Position numbers and translations under genes: made by a program. A stretch of 64,000 nt of DNA from Todiramphus chloris collaris (lineage: Eukaryota; Chordata; Aves; Coraciiformes; Alcedinidae): assembly GCA_025345505.1 (NCBI GenBank), contig JANVCC010000261.1, forward strand, positions 173,621 to 237,620. Direction: 5' to 3'. Shown here piece after piece: positions 51,760 through 63,738 of the stretch (positions are counted from its first letter, which is position 1; every line of letters begins with the position of its first letter). The notes beneath the pieces are model-generated. The model ran no database searches and was not told where the DNA came from. It was given only the letters and a program-made list of their open reading frames with translations.

Positions 51760-53593
51760 AATTCTTCTGGGGGTTTGGTTGAATTAGAAAGATGGCAGAC
51801 ACCTTTTAACTCCTCCATAGAATTTATAGTAGATGTTTCCGTCTGTAACGGGTATGTCACACAGATACGCTGCAGCAAGTAGCTTCGGATGACTTTTCAT
51901 GTGCCTACTACAAGACGTGGAGGCTGGCACTGCAGGTCCCTTCTCTGCACGTTCACTCACAGAAACACTCTCTGAATGCAGTCAGAGCTGCAACACCCTT
52001 ATCTAATGCTGGTACCTTTTCAAAACATTATTTAGCAAAACAAGACAAGGAGGCAGTCTTGGGAGTCTTGATGTTTCTTGAAGTCTCATAGACACTTTAA
52101 AAGAACTTTTTGACTTGAAACGCTTCTAGGTTAAAAACCAGCTAGAGATGGATCACTGCGGAAAGTAATCCTTGGAAAGCAAAAAACACAGGGCTCTGTT
52201 TTGACTCAAAATCATGAAAAAAATAAATGTAGGGCTAGCCCTGCACAGAGTTTCAGGAGGGTTAAGAAGAATAATATGAAGATCTTTCCTCTCTTTGCAT
52301 AAGGAGAAACCAATATCCTTAGCCTTGTGCTTCAGAATGGGAAAGATCTGGATTTGATACTGGGAATTTTCTCTTTGGTATAGTAAGGACCAATTGCAAG
52401 CTGGAGACTGGATGTAAGATCAGACCTTTAAACAGCTTTCCTGAACATTGAAAATACTGAGCAAAGCTGCTCTCTCAGCATGGTTATCACATGGCCTGAG
52501 CTGGATATTAGTGGAAGCTTCATCCTGCATCAAGCTTCATGTTAGGCATGGCTTACTTTGAGCATCCTGTAGCAATGTAGTTATTTATCCTTCTGCTAAA
52601 AGGAATACAAGGCTCATCTGGTCATCCAAGCAGAAAGGCCCTGGAGGACTTTGCGTGCACAGTGTTTTGTGAGAAGCATACCATCCTTCCACCGTACTAA
52701 TCAATCAGCATTTTTCATTTGTAGATGCGAAGGCATTTGCCCAAGCCCATTGGCATCTCTTCCTGTCCCCTCATCGTGTTTTGCAACACATTATGATTGT
52801 AAAATGGTGCAGCTTTGAAGTTGTCCATGCAGGAAAACGAAAGTCTTTTTATTTTCTTGAACAAGACTAACCACTTGAGGACTTACCTTGCTTTAATTCA
52901 CATGCAATATGCATCATATGTCTAATTGATTTATCATAGCTTTCCCACGTGTCCTCACACAGCCATGCCTCGGTGTGGTTTGAAAGGAGGGAGTAGAGCC
53001 TTACGGCTGAAAAGCTGGTGGTAAGTAATTAAACCTAGCAGCAGTGAGGACCCCTGAGACAAAATCTTTGGCAGTTTTATACACCATGTAGTGAGCTTGG
53101 GTCACTGAGGGCCTGTAAATAGCATCATAATGACTGGTTCCTCAGCAGGGATAAACATGTGCTTTGAGTTTGCTAAATGATTCAGAGGCCTGCTGTGAGA
53201 TAACTACTGATAACAAGCAGATGTGAAGTTTGCCTCAACAGGGAGGCTGAGGGGGAAAGTCAAGTAGATTTTTGGCTTATGGTCCTCTCAGAAATCCTAT
53301 TTGAAGATCATTAAAGCTTCTTTTCCTTTCTAGGGGAGGAATTCAGTTGTGCCCAGTGAAGGTAATGCCGTTTTAAACCAGTTCTTGTGAGGGCTCATGA
53401 GATGCTGGAGGCAAAACTTTCTGTGAGTTTGAACCTGGAGACAAAAGCCCAACAGTATTTTGCAAGGTCAGAATTATTGTATAACTTCAAAACCCATAGT
53501 GCCTGATGGCAGTGTCCTTCCAAAAGCTTTCTCAGAACTTGCATATGCACTAAGTCCCTCTGTATTTGAATGGTGCCTGATGGTTGAGGGGTG

Positions 53594-53706
53594 GGTTTCG
53601 TGGCAGCAGGAGACCGGCAGGCACAGGCGGGTGCCCGCAGCGGTGCGGCAGCGCTGCTTGGCACAGCCACAGTAACGCTGCGGGGCCAGGGACGGGGCCG
53701 CTGGCA
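53594..53706. other. Short CpG-dense pocket
   Basis: About eleven CpG dinucleotides fall within roughly 110 bases, in strong contrast to the CpG-poor intron around it. It lies just left of the first copy of the duplicated 70-bp block. It is too short to call a CpG island, and no promoter motif is recognisable. Confidence 0.5.
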
Positions 53707-53762
53707 GCTTGGGGCTCTCAGCACTTCTTATTTTTATTTTTTACACTAGCAAAACTGACGAC

Positions 53763-53832
53763 CTCTGGTTCCTCTGAGCAATGCCTGCTGGTCTGTGCTG
53801 TGACATTAGCTCCTATTTGAAGGCTGGACCTC
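53763..53832 (+). repeat. Duplicated 70-bp block, copy A
   Basis: It is identical to 54443-54512 except for one base (53769 T versus 54449 C), at an offset of 680. To its left, a T-rich tract ends in CACTAG at 53749, which resembles a splice acceptor. Similarity to copy B continues leftward at a lower level through that tract and fades within about 15-20 bases to the right. I do not recognise it as a known repeat family. Confidence 0.9.
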
Positions 53833-53835
53833 CAA

Positions 53836-53861
53836 GTAGGATGATGCATTCATCATCCTAC
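53836..53861. repeat. Perfect 11-bp inverted repeat with 4-base loop
   Basis: GTAGGATGATG and its reverse complement CATCATCCTAC are separated by CATT. The hairpin directly follows copy A of the duplicated block and has no counterpart after copy B. Confidence 0.9.
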
Positions 53862-54442
53862 AGCACTGCTCATCAAAAGAAATCTGTTGGGCTCCCAAGG
53901 CAAAGGCTCTTACCAGCAGGTCACCCATTCTTTCTCAGCGAGTTTGGGAGTTTCACTAGTACTGTTCAAGTGTGAAGGAGTTAAATAAATTATTTAAAAA
54001 GCGAAAGAACACATCAATCTTTTTCTCTATAGGAAGAGTTCCCAGCAAACTGAAAGGCGAGGTGGAAGCTGTTCTGATGTGCGAGGACAGAGTGAACCAT
54101 TTAGTAAGAAAAGTGACTGCAGGCATCACTTTTCCACAGTGGCTCCTTTGAAACGTGCTGAAAGAGATGTGTGGATGGAATTATTTTTTTTAAAAAGCAA
54201 TTTTTATGGATGTTGTTCCCTTTTAAATGGCTAACACTAATGCCTCAAAACGCTTAAAAAAACCCAACCTTTTTCCTATAACAGCAAAAAAAGAGGAAAA
54301 GTTTCTCCCTGCATTTTTTTGACAGGCCAGAGGGGCAGAGAAATGAAAGTGGATCACCAAACCATACTGGGACTCATCGTATGCCCTATGTGCCTGGTGC
54401 CTCTTCAGTTACTGCTTTGTTTCCCATTTCCCACCAGAACTG

Positions 54443-54512
54443 CTCTGGCTCCTCTGAGCAATGCCTGCTGGTCTGTGCTGTGACATTAGCTCCTATTTGA
54501 AGGCTGGACCTC
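54443..54512 (+). repeat. Duplicated 70-bp block, copy B
   Basis: This is the second copy of the block at 53763, with one mismatch. A pyrimidine-rich tract ending CCCACCAG at 54437 precedes it, again acceptor-like. The right flank does not match that of copy A clearly. Confidence 0.9.
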
Positions 54513-55740
54513 TGAGTGCTGTGGTGATGCACACTGCCTATGTGGGAGCTTCCCCTGCTTTGAAGGTGGAAGGAGCCAGCCAGGTCTTCAGGCTTGGAGG
54601 GTCCAGCACAGTGGGACTCTGGAGACACAGTTTGATGCATCTGGCTTTGCAAACACGTACCTCAACTCAAGGGCAGTTACGGAGTGTGAGAGAGGCAGCC
54701 AGGGTAACTACTGGTGCAACAGGAAAGCTGAGTGCAGCCAAAAATCTCTTCAAATGCACGAATGCAATAAGCGTGATATCTTATGAGTATTTTCCTTTCT
54801 GACCTCCTTTAACCCAAAGAAGAACCCAGCATGGCTCAGGCAGCCTCTCTGCCCTCAGAGAGTCTTCTGCACAGACATCCATGTGGCACCTATATGTTTG
54901 TTTCTGCAGTTGAGTGCATTTCCTATAAGCACAGCAGCAGCTAGTTCCTAGGTGTTCAGCCTCTCCATCTAGACAGTGACTTCTTTTCGTAATCGTGTAT
55001 TGTGATGCAGTTAACTCTTTTCAGGAGCTTAGAGTGCTATAAAATGCATAGGCTAGTAACTTTACACCTAGAGAGGACCGTTATGAGCGTGCAGCCTGAC
55101 CTTTTGCCAAATACAAGACAGAATAATTGCTGAATGATGTCCCTAATTATTTTTTTCTTGAAGGCATATCTTTTAAGAAGACATCCAGTCTTAACTTTAA
55201 ACTTCATGTGACAGACTCCATTAAGCTTCTTTTCTGCTGTTTCTGATTCTTAATCATTTTCTGTGATAAAATCATCAGCTTGTGTCTATGAGGAATACAA
55301 TTAACTCCACTGTCCACCACACTGGCTCTAATGGTGACTTTACTAAGAAGCCCTGTATTGCTAGAAAGGGTTTAATTTTTGACAAAACATGACTAAGTCA
55401 GCTTAACCTCATCTTGGGTAAACTCAGTAAAGTGAGGTTCTTTTGCCCCTCATTCCAAGGCAGGTTTTTATCACCCTTCCATAAGTACTGTCCAAGCTAT
55501 TGCCACGTTCCAGTTTTTCAATGAGCAGGTGCAAAAATGACATACGTTATTCCAGTAACATCACCAGACACGGTTGTGCCATGTCTCTGATCTTGCTTAT
55601 ACACCCAGGCATTGCATTTGCTCTCCTCAGGGGCAGGGTTTCCTGCTTCCAGGCTCTGTTGGTCAGCAGCTTCACCTCTTGCCGAAACGGTCACCTGTCC
55701 CTCCTAGTGACGAGGCTCTTGGTTCTTATATTTAGTTAAC

Positions 55741-55768
55741 GATATATATATTTTTTTTAAAAAAAAGG
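55741..55768. repeat. AT-rich tract with T8A8 self-complementary core
   Basis: Alternating TATATATA is followed by eight T and then eight A residues. This is a simple AT-rich tract. Confidence 0.7.
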
Positions 55769-58700
55769 ACAATATTGGCCAAGTGAGGCTGCTCTGTAGG
55801 TCTGACTCATCTGTATTTTCCAAAGTTTGTGTTCTCTGGTGTGGTTTTCAGCCACAACGCACAGACTGCAGCGAACCCTGCCAAGTACCCACCACAGCTG
55901 CCAGATATTTTATGTTGTATAGACATATTCTCCATATCCTTACATATCTTGCTGGAGATTATATTGCCATTTAAAAGGATGTGATGCTGAATATGGGTTT
56001 CATGTCAGACTGTTCCTGGCTCGCTGCCTCTTTGATGTGTCCTCTTTCAACAGCTGAGGTTTCAACAACCTCAAGCCAGGTGGGCTCGAGTTCAGTGCAG
56101 AAGCCCTTTTGACAACTGCAGCCTTCAAACAGCAAGCGCAGTGGTAACTGTATTTTGATATTCTGCTGTAGCCTCTTCACCTGGCGTGGTGTGATTTGAG
56201 GAAAGCAGGTACTCTTCTGAGCTTTGTTGAAGTGGGGTTGCCATGGGAACAGATGGATTTCTTTGTCTCCTGCTCTCTCAGGAGACTGGGGCGGTGGGGG
56301 GAGTGTGTGTTAGAGGGTTCGGGGAAGTGTTTTAACAAATTTTGTTCTGTAGTGTTTCAAAAGCCTTCACTGTCAAGCTCCAGGTGGAGTAGCCATAATG
56401 CCGCATTCACCAAGTCATTTATAATACACTTTAGGTTGCACTGTCCAAACTGCCACATATTCAATGGAGTCCCTGCCCAGAATTGCTTCCAGGTAAGGGA
56501 CAGTGAGTGCATGACATGAGCAAGCCCAGAAGGCAGCAGATTTGTGCAGTGCAGCTGCTGGATCTCAAGGGCACGTGGGACTTCTGCAGGAGAGAAGCAG
56601 GGAGAAGGAGGTGATGGAGCAGGGCTGGGGCCCTGTGCACGAGGACCAGGTGCTGCTCTGCTCATGGGAGACGGAGAGCAGACCCAGCTTCCCACTGCTT
56701 GATTGGAGTTCTGCAAGTTAAAGGAGGAGAGACAGAGCAGGGTGTGAGAAGAGAGGTATTGGGAGTGGGAGGATGTGTAGGAACAGAGCTCTGGAGTGAG
56801 CAACAGCCCCATCTGTGTTGTGGAGATGGAGAAGGAGGAGGTTTCAGAGGCATGCAGGAAAGACAGCGGAGTCAGATGAGGCAAAGGGAGGTAGCAGCTG
56901 CCTCAGAACTCTTCCGGAGGAAGTCAGAAAGAAATGTAAGGAGTCAGGTGGCAAGGGTATTTTAATCAGTGAGTCAAGGAGTGGGCAACCTAGGATTGAA
57001 AATTTTAGCAGAAAGAATGTGGAGACAGCTCATGGTAGAAATTTTTAAAGAAAGAACCTGCTATGACTTAATGATCCTGAGTCAAAATCCTGAGATTTAT
57101 TAATAAACCAGCAAAGAATGAGCCATTAATATGCACCCTTTTGAAACAACTTGGAAAATTGCACACTGTTGTGAATAGCTATGGGAAGGCTTTCTGACAG
57201 GTTTGATCTCGTGTTGCACAAGGCTTTAGCTGTCAGCAGGAGCTGGAATTGCTGAGCAGGTGAGAAACGCCCCGCAGAGGCAGGTGGGATTCCAACAGAA
57301 GTGGTGTGTGGCATCTGTCATGTTCGTACAAGGAAAGTTAGCTGTGTGATAGGTGCTGTCAGCAAAGTGTCACAGACCTGCAGAGCTCACAGGGTGTTTA
57401 TGTGGGGGGAGCTAGGGACGTGTGAGGAAGTCTGAAGATGACTGACTAGTGAGTTATTGTACCACGTGCGAGCCACTCAATTTTTACATCATCTGGCTAA
57501 AATTCAAAGCCTGGTTTCAGAGGGCTAATTTATGCCATCCTGGTTCTCTGGTATCTAACAAAGCAACCAGCTAAATTAGAAGAGAGGCCTGGGACTGGAG
57601 TAGCAGGGAAGATAGGTCAGGATGGAGACACTCAAGCTAGGATCACATTATTCTTCAACCCTCACACTTTCATAAGTACTCACTTGGATAAATGATGTGC
57701 TGTTAATTACAAGGCATTCAGACTGCAGATCACTTGCTAAAATTGTTAAGTAAGCCTTTAGATTTTTCCCATGTACAACTTGCATGGTGGAGGGAGATAA
57801 TTCAGGTACAGGTGTTACAACCCCGTGCAGAGATCTTGCAGAGAAGCTCTGCCTCGCATTCATTTCTGCTAATGATATCATTCCCTAGATCCCAGACTTT
57901 ATATTGCATATTTTCAGAGTCCAGTGGTTCTCATGGTGTTCAGAACCCCAGTGGTGCTCATGAAAGCGGTGCCTTGCCAGGGAACCAGGAGGGGCTACAG
58001 AAGGATTTGGTCCTAGGAAGAGAATTTTTTGTACTGAGTTGATGACCTCTCTTTTGAAATCCTCTTGGGTATCCCAGAAAATAACTTAAAAACCAAGGCC
58101 TGAGCTTTTGGACATAGCTTCTACAATTTATTTCAACAAGTAAAAAAACTACTTCATGTTGTTGTTTTCACTTGTACCAGTTTAAATCTAGAGTTACTAC
58201 TCTGGAGTTATCCTGGATTTGCATTGATGTAAGAGGCAAGAATTTGGTACTATTAACTTTTCCCACTCTGTATTAATTGAGTGAAACATTCTTCCCTCAT
58301 AATTTTCCATATGATTTATCTACACTTCAAGGAAAAAGTTGCACTTCGACAGAAAGAATTTACCTCCAGAATTTGGTGAGCATCTCTGAAGAAGGTCCTG
58401 CAGATTTTCTTTGGGACTTTGATCGACTACACTTATATAAAGAAAAGAAAAAAAAAAGAAGGGGCAAGATGAGAAACTGTGTCCTTTCACCCCTGTGTAA
58501 GAGACGTACACTTGCCTTGGTTGTTGTCTCTCCAGATGGATGACAGGACACCCTGGGTGAGGACAGCCAGGTCGCACACTGGAGATGGTGCCCGCTCTCA
58601 GGGAAAGCAAAGGAGCAATTTCTCTGTGCTAGTGTTTAACAAACAGGACTGAAGAGAAGTCACCAAAGCTCTTATTTTCTGGAAGTTTTACAGGACCATG

Positions 58701-59299
58701 ATTGAACATAATGGACTGTCCCTGAGCAGTTTCTCCCATTGCGTTAATAGAAACAAGCTTTTCATTAGCCTCCAGCCCTTATTCCTGTTGATTCACTCTA
58801 TTTTCTTTCTTGACCAGACTTACTACATGTTTTATAAGGAAAAAAAATAAATCCTATGTTCCAGCATACAGAGCTACCCTGACCCTTATCATCTGCTGTC
58901 CCTATCCAGTGCCATAAAACATCTGGGAGGGTTATCTGCTCACTCCCTGTCTCAGCTGGAGCCAAAACTCACATCCTCCTCGGGGCAGGAAGATGCCTTG
59001 TCATCACGTTAATTTTCCCAAAAGCCGTATTTTCTGTGCAACAGGCCAAAGCAGAGACACACCTATTTCCATTTGTAGGGATTAGAGCCAAAACACTAAA
59101 CAACTCTTATCTCTTGTGTATGATGGGCTGTATAATTATAGCCAGTTACTCCTGTGTGAAGTCCAATGACTTTGTTTTTGGCTAAAGCATATCTTTTAAA
59201 CGAGGAGTCAGGCTTGAGCTGAAGACATGAAAATACAGGGAATCCCCTGTGATGGTAATTTGTTCCAGTTGTCATCACTCCCACTGCTCAAATTTTTGT

Positions 59300-59650
59300 T
59301 TTGTTTCAAAGAGGCATCTTCCTACCTCCAGCTTGTAGCCAGGGGCTACCTTCTTCTGCCTCTTATCAAAAGTGCCCTTTAGTGACAGTGCTCCATGAAA
59401 GCACATTGCGTCTGCAGCTAACTCTTCTGGCTTTCTTTTTCTTTCATGTTTCCTTCCATGTAAGAAAAGCATTTGGTTCAGTTTAAGCCTCTCACGGTAC
59501 AGTCCCGTCCCCTGGTAAGAGTTGTCATGGGGGAATGCCTGGTAAGACTCGTAGCCTCCCCCTGCGAACGCGAGGAGCTGAATGGTAGCTCCCTCCCGTA
59601 TGGTCTGCCTTGCAGCCAGTGACCCTCAAAGTGACCCCACCAGAAGCTGC
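59300..59650 (-). repeat. Unclassified interspersed repeat, copy 1
   Basis: It shares ordered blocks with 62425-62770: CTTCTGCCTCT (near 59353), CCATGAAAGCACAT (59393), TTTAAGCCTCTCAC (59482), and CCTGGTAAG followed by CTCC. The blocks come in the same order with similar spacing (89 versus 77 bases between the second and third), so common ancestry is likely. Strand is a guess: the - strand has an open frame (59472-59275) with CFHGALSLKGTFDKRQ that partly resembles the corresponding frame of copy 2. It is not CR1 as far as I can tell. The outer borders are approximate. Confidence 0.6.
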
Positions 59651-61799
59651 TCGTGGTCACTAGCCCTAGGAGACCTTTTGTCTTGACCTTTGTATGTCCA
59701 GCCTGGACCTGAACTGCTGAGTTTGCCTAAGGATGTTCAGCTCCCAGGTCCTGTCTCCAGCATGAGAAGGCTGGGCTTTCGGGTTCCCTGTGTCAAGCTG
59801 GGTTCCCATCAGTGCTTCAATGCCCATAGACCTGTCCAACTGCCAGCCCATTGCAGCAACTCAGGAATCTGGATCTACCATTTTCCCCCCAATATCTGCT
59901 CTTTGGTAGTGTTCTTGTCATCTCAATCCTGTTATCCTTTTTGGAGCCACTGCTCTCCAAGCACAGCACACAGGGCTTTTTGTTCCCACCATACTCTTAA
60001 CTACACTGATGTTCACTTTCTGTAAGTGGTCCCAGCTTACCCTGTGATTCAGCTTGCTCTCATGTCTGCCCTCTACTCATCATTAACTATGCATTAAGTT
60101 TTGTGTTCCTTTGGAAAACACAGTTTGTGGCCATGGCTGAGAGGCCAAAGAAGGGTCTCCCACAAAGCTGTATGCCATTTTCAGACAGTGCTTCATGTAC
60201 ATGTATTTTCAGGCAGTAATATTATGGAGCAGCTAAACAGTTTAGTACCTAATGAAATAATGATTGAAAAATGAAGTGCTCTTTTGTCCTCTGGCTTCTG
60301 TCCATGTACAGCAAAATTTTGACCTGAGTTTACTCATGCACCTTGGCAGAACATGTGGAGGAAATTTCTGTAAGTGCCTTTAACTTTTCTTTAACTAGGC
60401 TCTCAACAAAACAAGGAGTGGAAGAGAGAAGAACCTGCATGAAAAATTAGACAAGCCTTACAGTTTCTACTGGAGTGTAACATTTTCGCTGGGCATATCC
60501 TCCCCCAGCCTTTGATAAAGAGCTTACCAGGATATTTATCAAGCAGTTCACTATTTTAGGGCTGCATTTGAAATTAGCACAACTGTGCAACAGCAGTTTC
60601 TAAAATTCTACAGACATTGACCTTGCCAGTGAAGGATAGTATTCCTGTAGCAGCATGTGAAGGACCTGAATCCATTCATTCACCTTAAAAACAGTTTGGA
60701 AAGTTTTTTGTTTCCGTAGCATTACGGAAAGTTTTATCTAAGCTATTTAAATAGTCAGGTATTATTCAAATGATCAAACAGGACACCCCTTTTCTCGTGG
60801 ATCGTGCCAGAAGTGCAGAACAAAAAGAGCACGCAGAGCAGTGAAACCCATTAGTCCCTGCCATGCAAAGGCTACATCTTATGTGCCCAGTCCTTTCTTC
60901 CTTGCGGAGGCTGCGGTTAAGATTCAGTCAGAATACCAGGAGGTGATGTTTGAAGCTTAGCAAACAAAATACATCTTTCATTAAAAAAGAAGGTTCTGCT
61001 CAAACGGAAAGCTCTGCTTTTCGTGGCCCTGTTTGTAGAGTAGGCTGTGTATGCCTTTAACTATAGTTTATGTTTTTCAGTATTTCCAACTCTGCTTTTC
61101 AGGAGTATATAGTTCAGCCATGGAAAAAATCATCCGGGGCTGAAATTTGGCATACGAGGAACAAGCCAATAAATAAACCTTCTAAGTCAAATAAAACTGC
61201 TAAGAAACAGACATTTTTACTCTTAATAGATGAAAAACATTTTTCAGCATATTATTTATAAGCTTAGAGCAGTACCTGTGGACTCTGAATGCACAAGGGA
61301 GAGCTATTTTGAAGTTTTTTGGATTTTGCTTGAACAGGTTACAGTGCTACATGTTAATTTTTTAATCCAAAGTTTCCACTGAGCTGCCACTTTTCCTGCT
61401 TCACCTGCTCTTCTCTTTTGTGCTTTTAGCTTGGCATGGAAGAAAAGACATTTTGCAGCTCCCTGGCTGAGTGCTACACCCATGCTGGTAAAAATTGCAC
61501 ACAACACTGGAAGGCAGCAACGTTACACTTGTGCCACAAACTCTGATAAGGAACCAGAGTGTTTGCTGCAGTTTGGTGTTGGAAACACTTGACACTTGCA
61601 TTGAGCAAATAAATTAGAGTGTTGCCACACTTCGGTTGAAAGACTGTGGGTCAAAAGTGTGATGTATTTCTCTGCTGGAGTTCAAAAGAACAGCTGCAGA
61701 GTATGGCATAAATAACAGGGCATATTTACTTCCTTGGGAGTGAAAAAGCGAGATGTAGTGACCCTGAAGTTAAATACTGACCCCAGATTTGCTTCAGCC

Positions 61800-61820
61800 T
61801 TTTTTTTTTTTTTTTTTTTT
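61800..61820 (+). repeat. T21 homopolymer
   Basis: A run of 21 T residues, the longest homopolymer in the window. No processed gene copy is recognisable on the left in antisense. Confidence 0.95.
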
Positions 61821-62424
61821 GCTTAAAGGACCAATAAATCTCAGTATCTGGTAAAAAATAAGAGTTGAAAAGGGAATGCAGGCCTGACAGAAATCTGTGT
61901 AATTCTATTAACTTGCTAAATGCTTGCTACCTTTTACAGAAAGTACAAAAAGGGACCGTTTTCCTCGTATTTTGAGTGCTTTATCAAAATAGGGAAACCT
62001 GGTTATTGCAGCCATTATTTGACATTATTTTTCAAAATGTGAAAGGTATGATAAAGGTGCAAGTCTAGAAGAAAATTGGAACTTAATTAAAAAGTTATAG
62101 GGAAGATATTTAGGTTGCAGTTTGAAAGCCCTTGGAATTAACTTCTAGAAGAATGATTATTCAAAATAAAATGTAAAAAAGATTTACACTTCTTGCCTGT
62201 TTGAGTTCACTCAGTTCCTTCTTCTTTCCTGAACTGTAAAACATAAGTAAACATTATTTTCTGTTACCTTGGGATTGCTTTCACTGCAACACAAGCTAAG
62301 ATTTGGCTTTGGTTTTTATTGTTGTATAGGATTGTACCTTTCTCAAAAACTTTTAATAATATATGTACATAGCAACTAGGGAAAGAAGACCACAGACCTC
62401 CCTTACAACTTCTCTGAGATAAAG

Positions 62425-62770
62425 TTTACAAATTCCCACTTGCAGCTGTAGATTTGTATTATGCCTTCTGCCTCTCAATTAAAATGTCATTTAGTACGTA
62501 GGATTTTTCTCGCCATGAAAGCACATAAAGTTGGTTGTGAAAACTTCTAATTGTTTCATTTAGTCTGCTGGATAAGAATGGAAATTCAATTTAAGCCTCT
62601 CACTGTAAACCTCAGTGCCCTGACTTGCAGCAGTGAGCCTGAAACACCTGGTAAGCCCTGAGTCCTCCATATGCAGATGTGGAATGACAGAAGCCTCTGG
62701 CCTCCTGGCAGCTCCCCCCCTACATCCTACTCTGGAGCTGAAGACCCCAAAACTCCATGGCTCCATTAAA
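62425..62770 (-). repeat. Unclassified interspersed repeat, copy 2
   Basis: This is the counterpart of 59300-59650 in the same orientation. Shared blocks are CTTCTGCCTCT (near 62465), CCATGAAAGCACAT (62513), TTTAAGCCTCTCAC (62590) and CCTGGTAAG with CTCC. Identity between blocks is low, so both copies are old. The family is not recognised. Confidence 0.6.
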
Positions 62771-62850
62771 AAATATTTTTGAAATACTTAATTTTCCATG
62801 ATTTTGTAAGCTATCAAGAAAAGGATTCATGCAAGGAGTATATGTTGAGG

Positions 62851-62896
62851 AAGATGATGATGATTATTGCAGATCTTATTAATAATATTATTATTG
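62851..62896 (+). repeat. Trinucleotide-rich patch (GAT and ATT)
   Basis: Short GAT repeats are followed by ATT and AAT repeats. This is a simple sequence with no sign of function. Confidence 0.7.
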
Positions 62897-63695
62897 TACC
62901 TGTAGCAACATGTGTAATGCTTTGCTAGGGGCTGGTCTCATAAACTTCCCAAGATACAAAAGACAGGTTGCTACAAGGCATAGGTGCACCACACAGATTT
63001 GATAGGATAGTGCTCTTAATGGCTTTGTCAACTTCTGCATTTCCATGATTGCAGCCGAGTTTTCCCCTACTGAACACAGTGATTGCACTGAGTAGGAAGG
63101 CAGTGGGTAGGTGGGATGTAGGCAAGTACCATGCTCGTTGTACTCCTGACTAGTTACTTACCTTGCCTGTGACTCCAGTGCTCTGGATGCCCTTCTGCAT
63201 AGATTTTCCTTACTTGTAACAAGCAGATTTAATTCAGCAGTTTTCAGTGTTTGTCAAGACAGTGTAAAGTTGCATATTACTTTATTAGGAGGGAAAACTC
63301 AAGCTGCATTGATCAACTGCACTTCTGCTTCTGCACAGGAAACTTCTTGTAGTAATTCACAGAATAAAAATTTCCTCTCTAGGATACAGGTGAATATTAA
63401 GCAGGGGAAAATCACAGAGGTTGTGATGGTATAAGGTGGAAAAAAAATCCATTTATCAGGGCTGCTTGCTCCTTATATTGTGCAGCCATTGCACATTGGC
63501 ACAACCATGTGATAAATGTTCTGATTGCCTGAGGAATTCATTCTAAGTCTGCTTTTTATCCAGGAAATTGGGTGCTAGTGAGGTATGTATGAAGCAGGGC
63601 ACGGGGAGAGCTCAGGATCTGGAGATACTGCAGGACATAGGAGACAGGACAGGAGAGGTGGAAAAGTGGAGAACAGAATGAGAAAGCTGAAATGT

Positions 63696-63738
63696 GGTCA
63701 CAGTCCAAAAGGGTCACAGTCCAAATGGGTCACAGTCC
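63696..63738 (+). repeat. 16-bp tandem repeat, nearly three copies
   Basis: GGTCACAGTCC starts at 63696, 63712 and 63728, with AAAAG or AAATG between copies. Each unit begins with GGTCA, the core of a nuclear-receptor half-site, but at 16-base spacing rather than the 1-5-base gaps usual for such receptors. Confidence 0.9.

Noticed and set aside
56357..56884. 175-codon - strand frame
   Set aside because: Pro/Ser-rich, no domain, no splice or codon evidence; compatible with chance.
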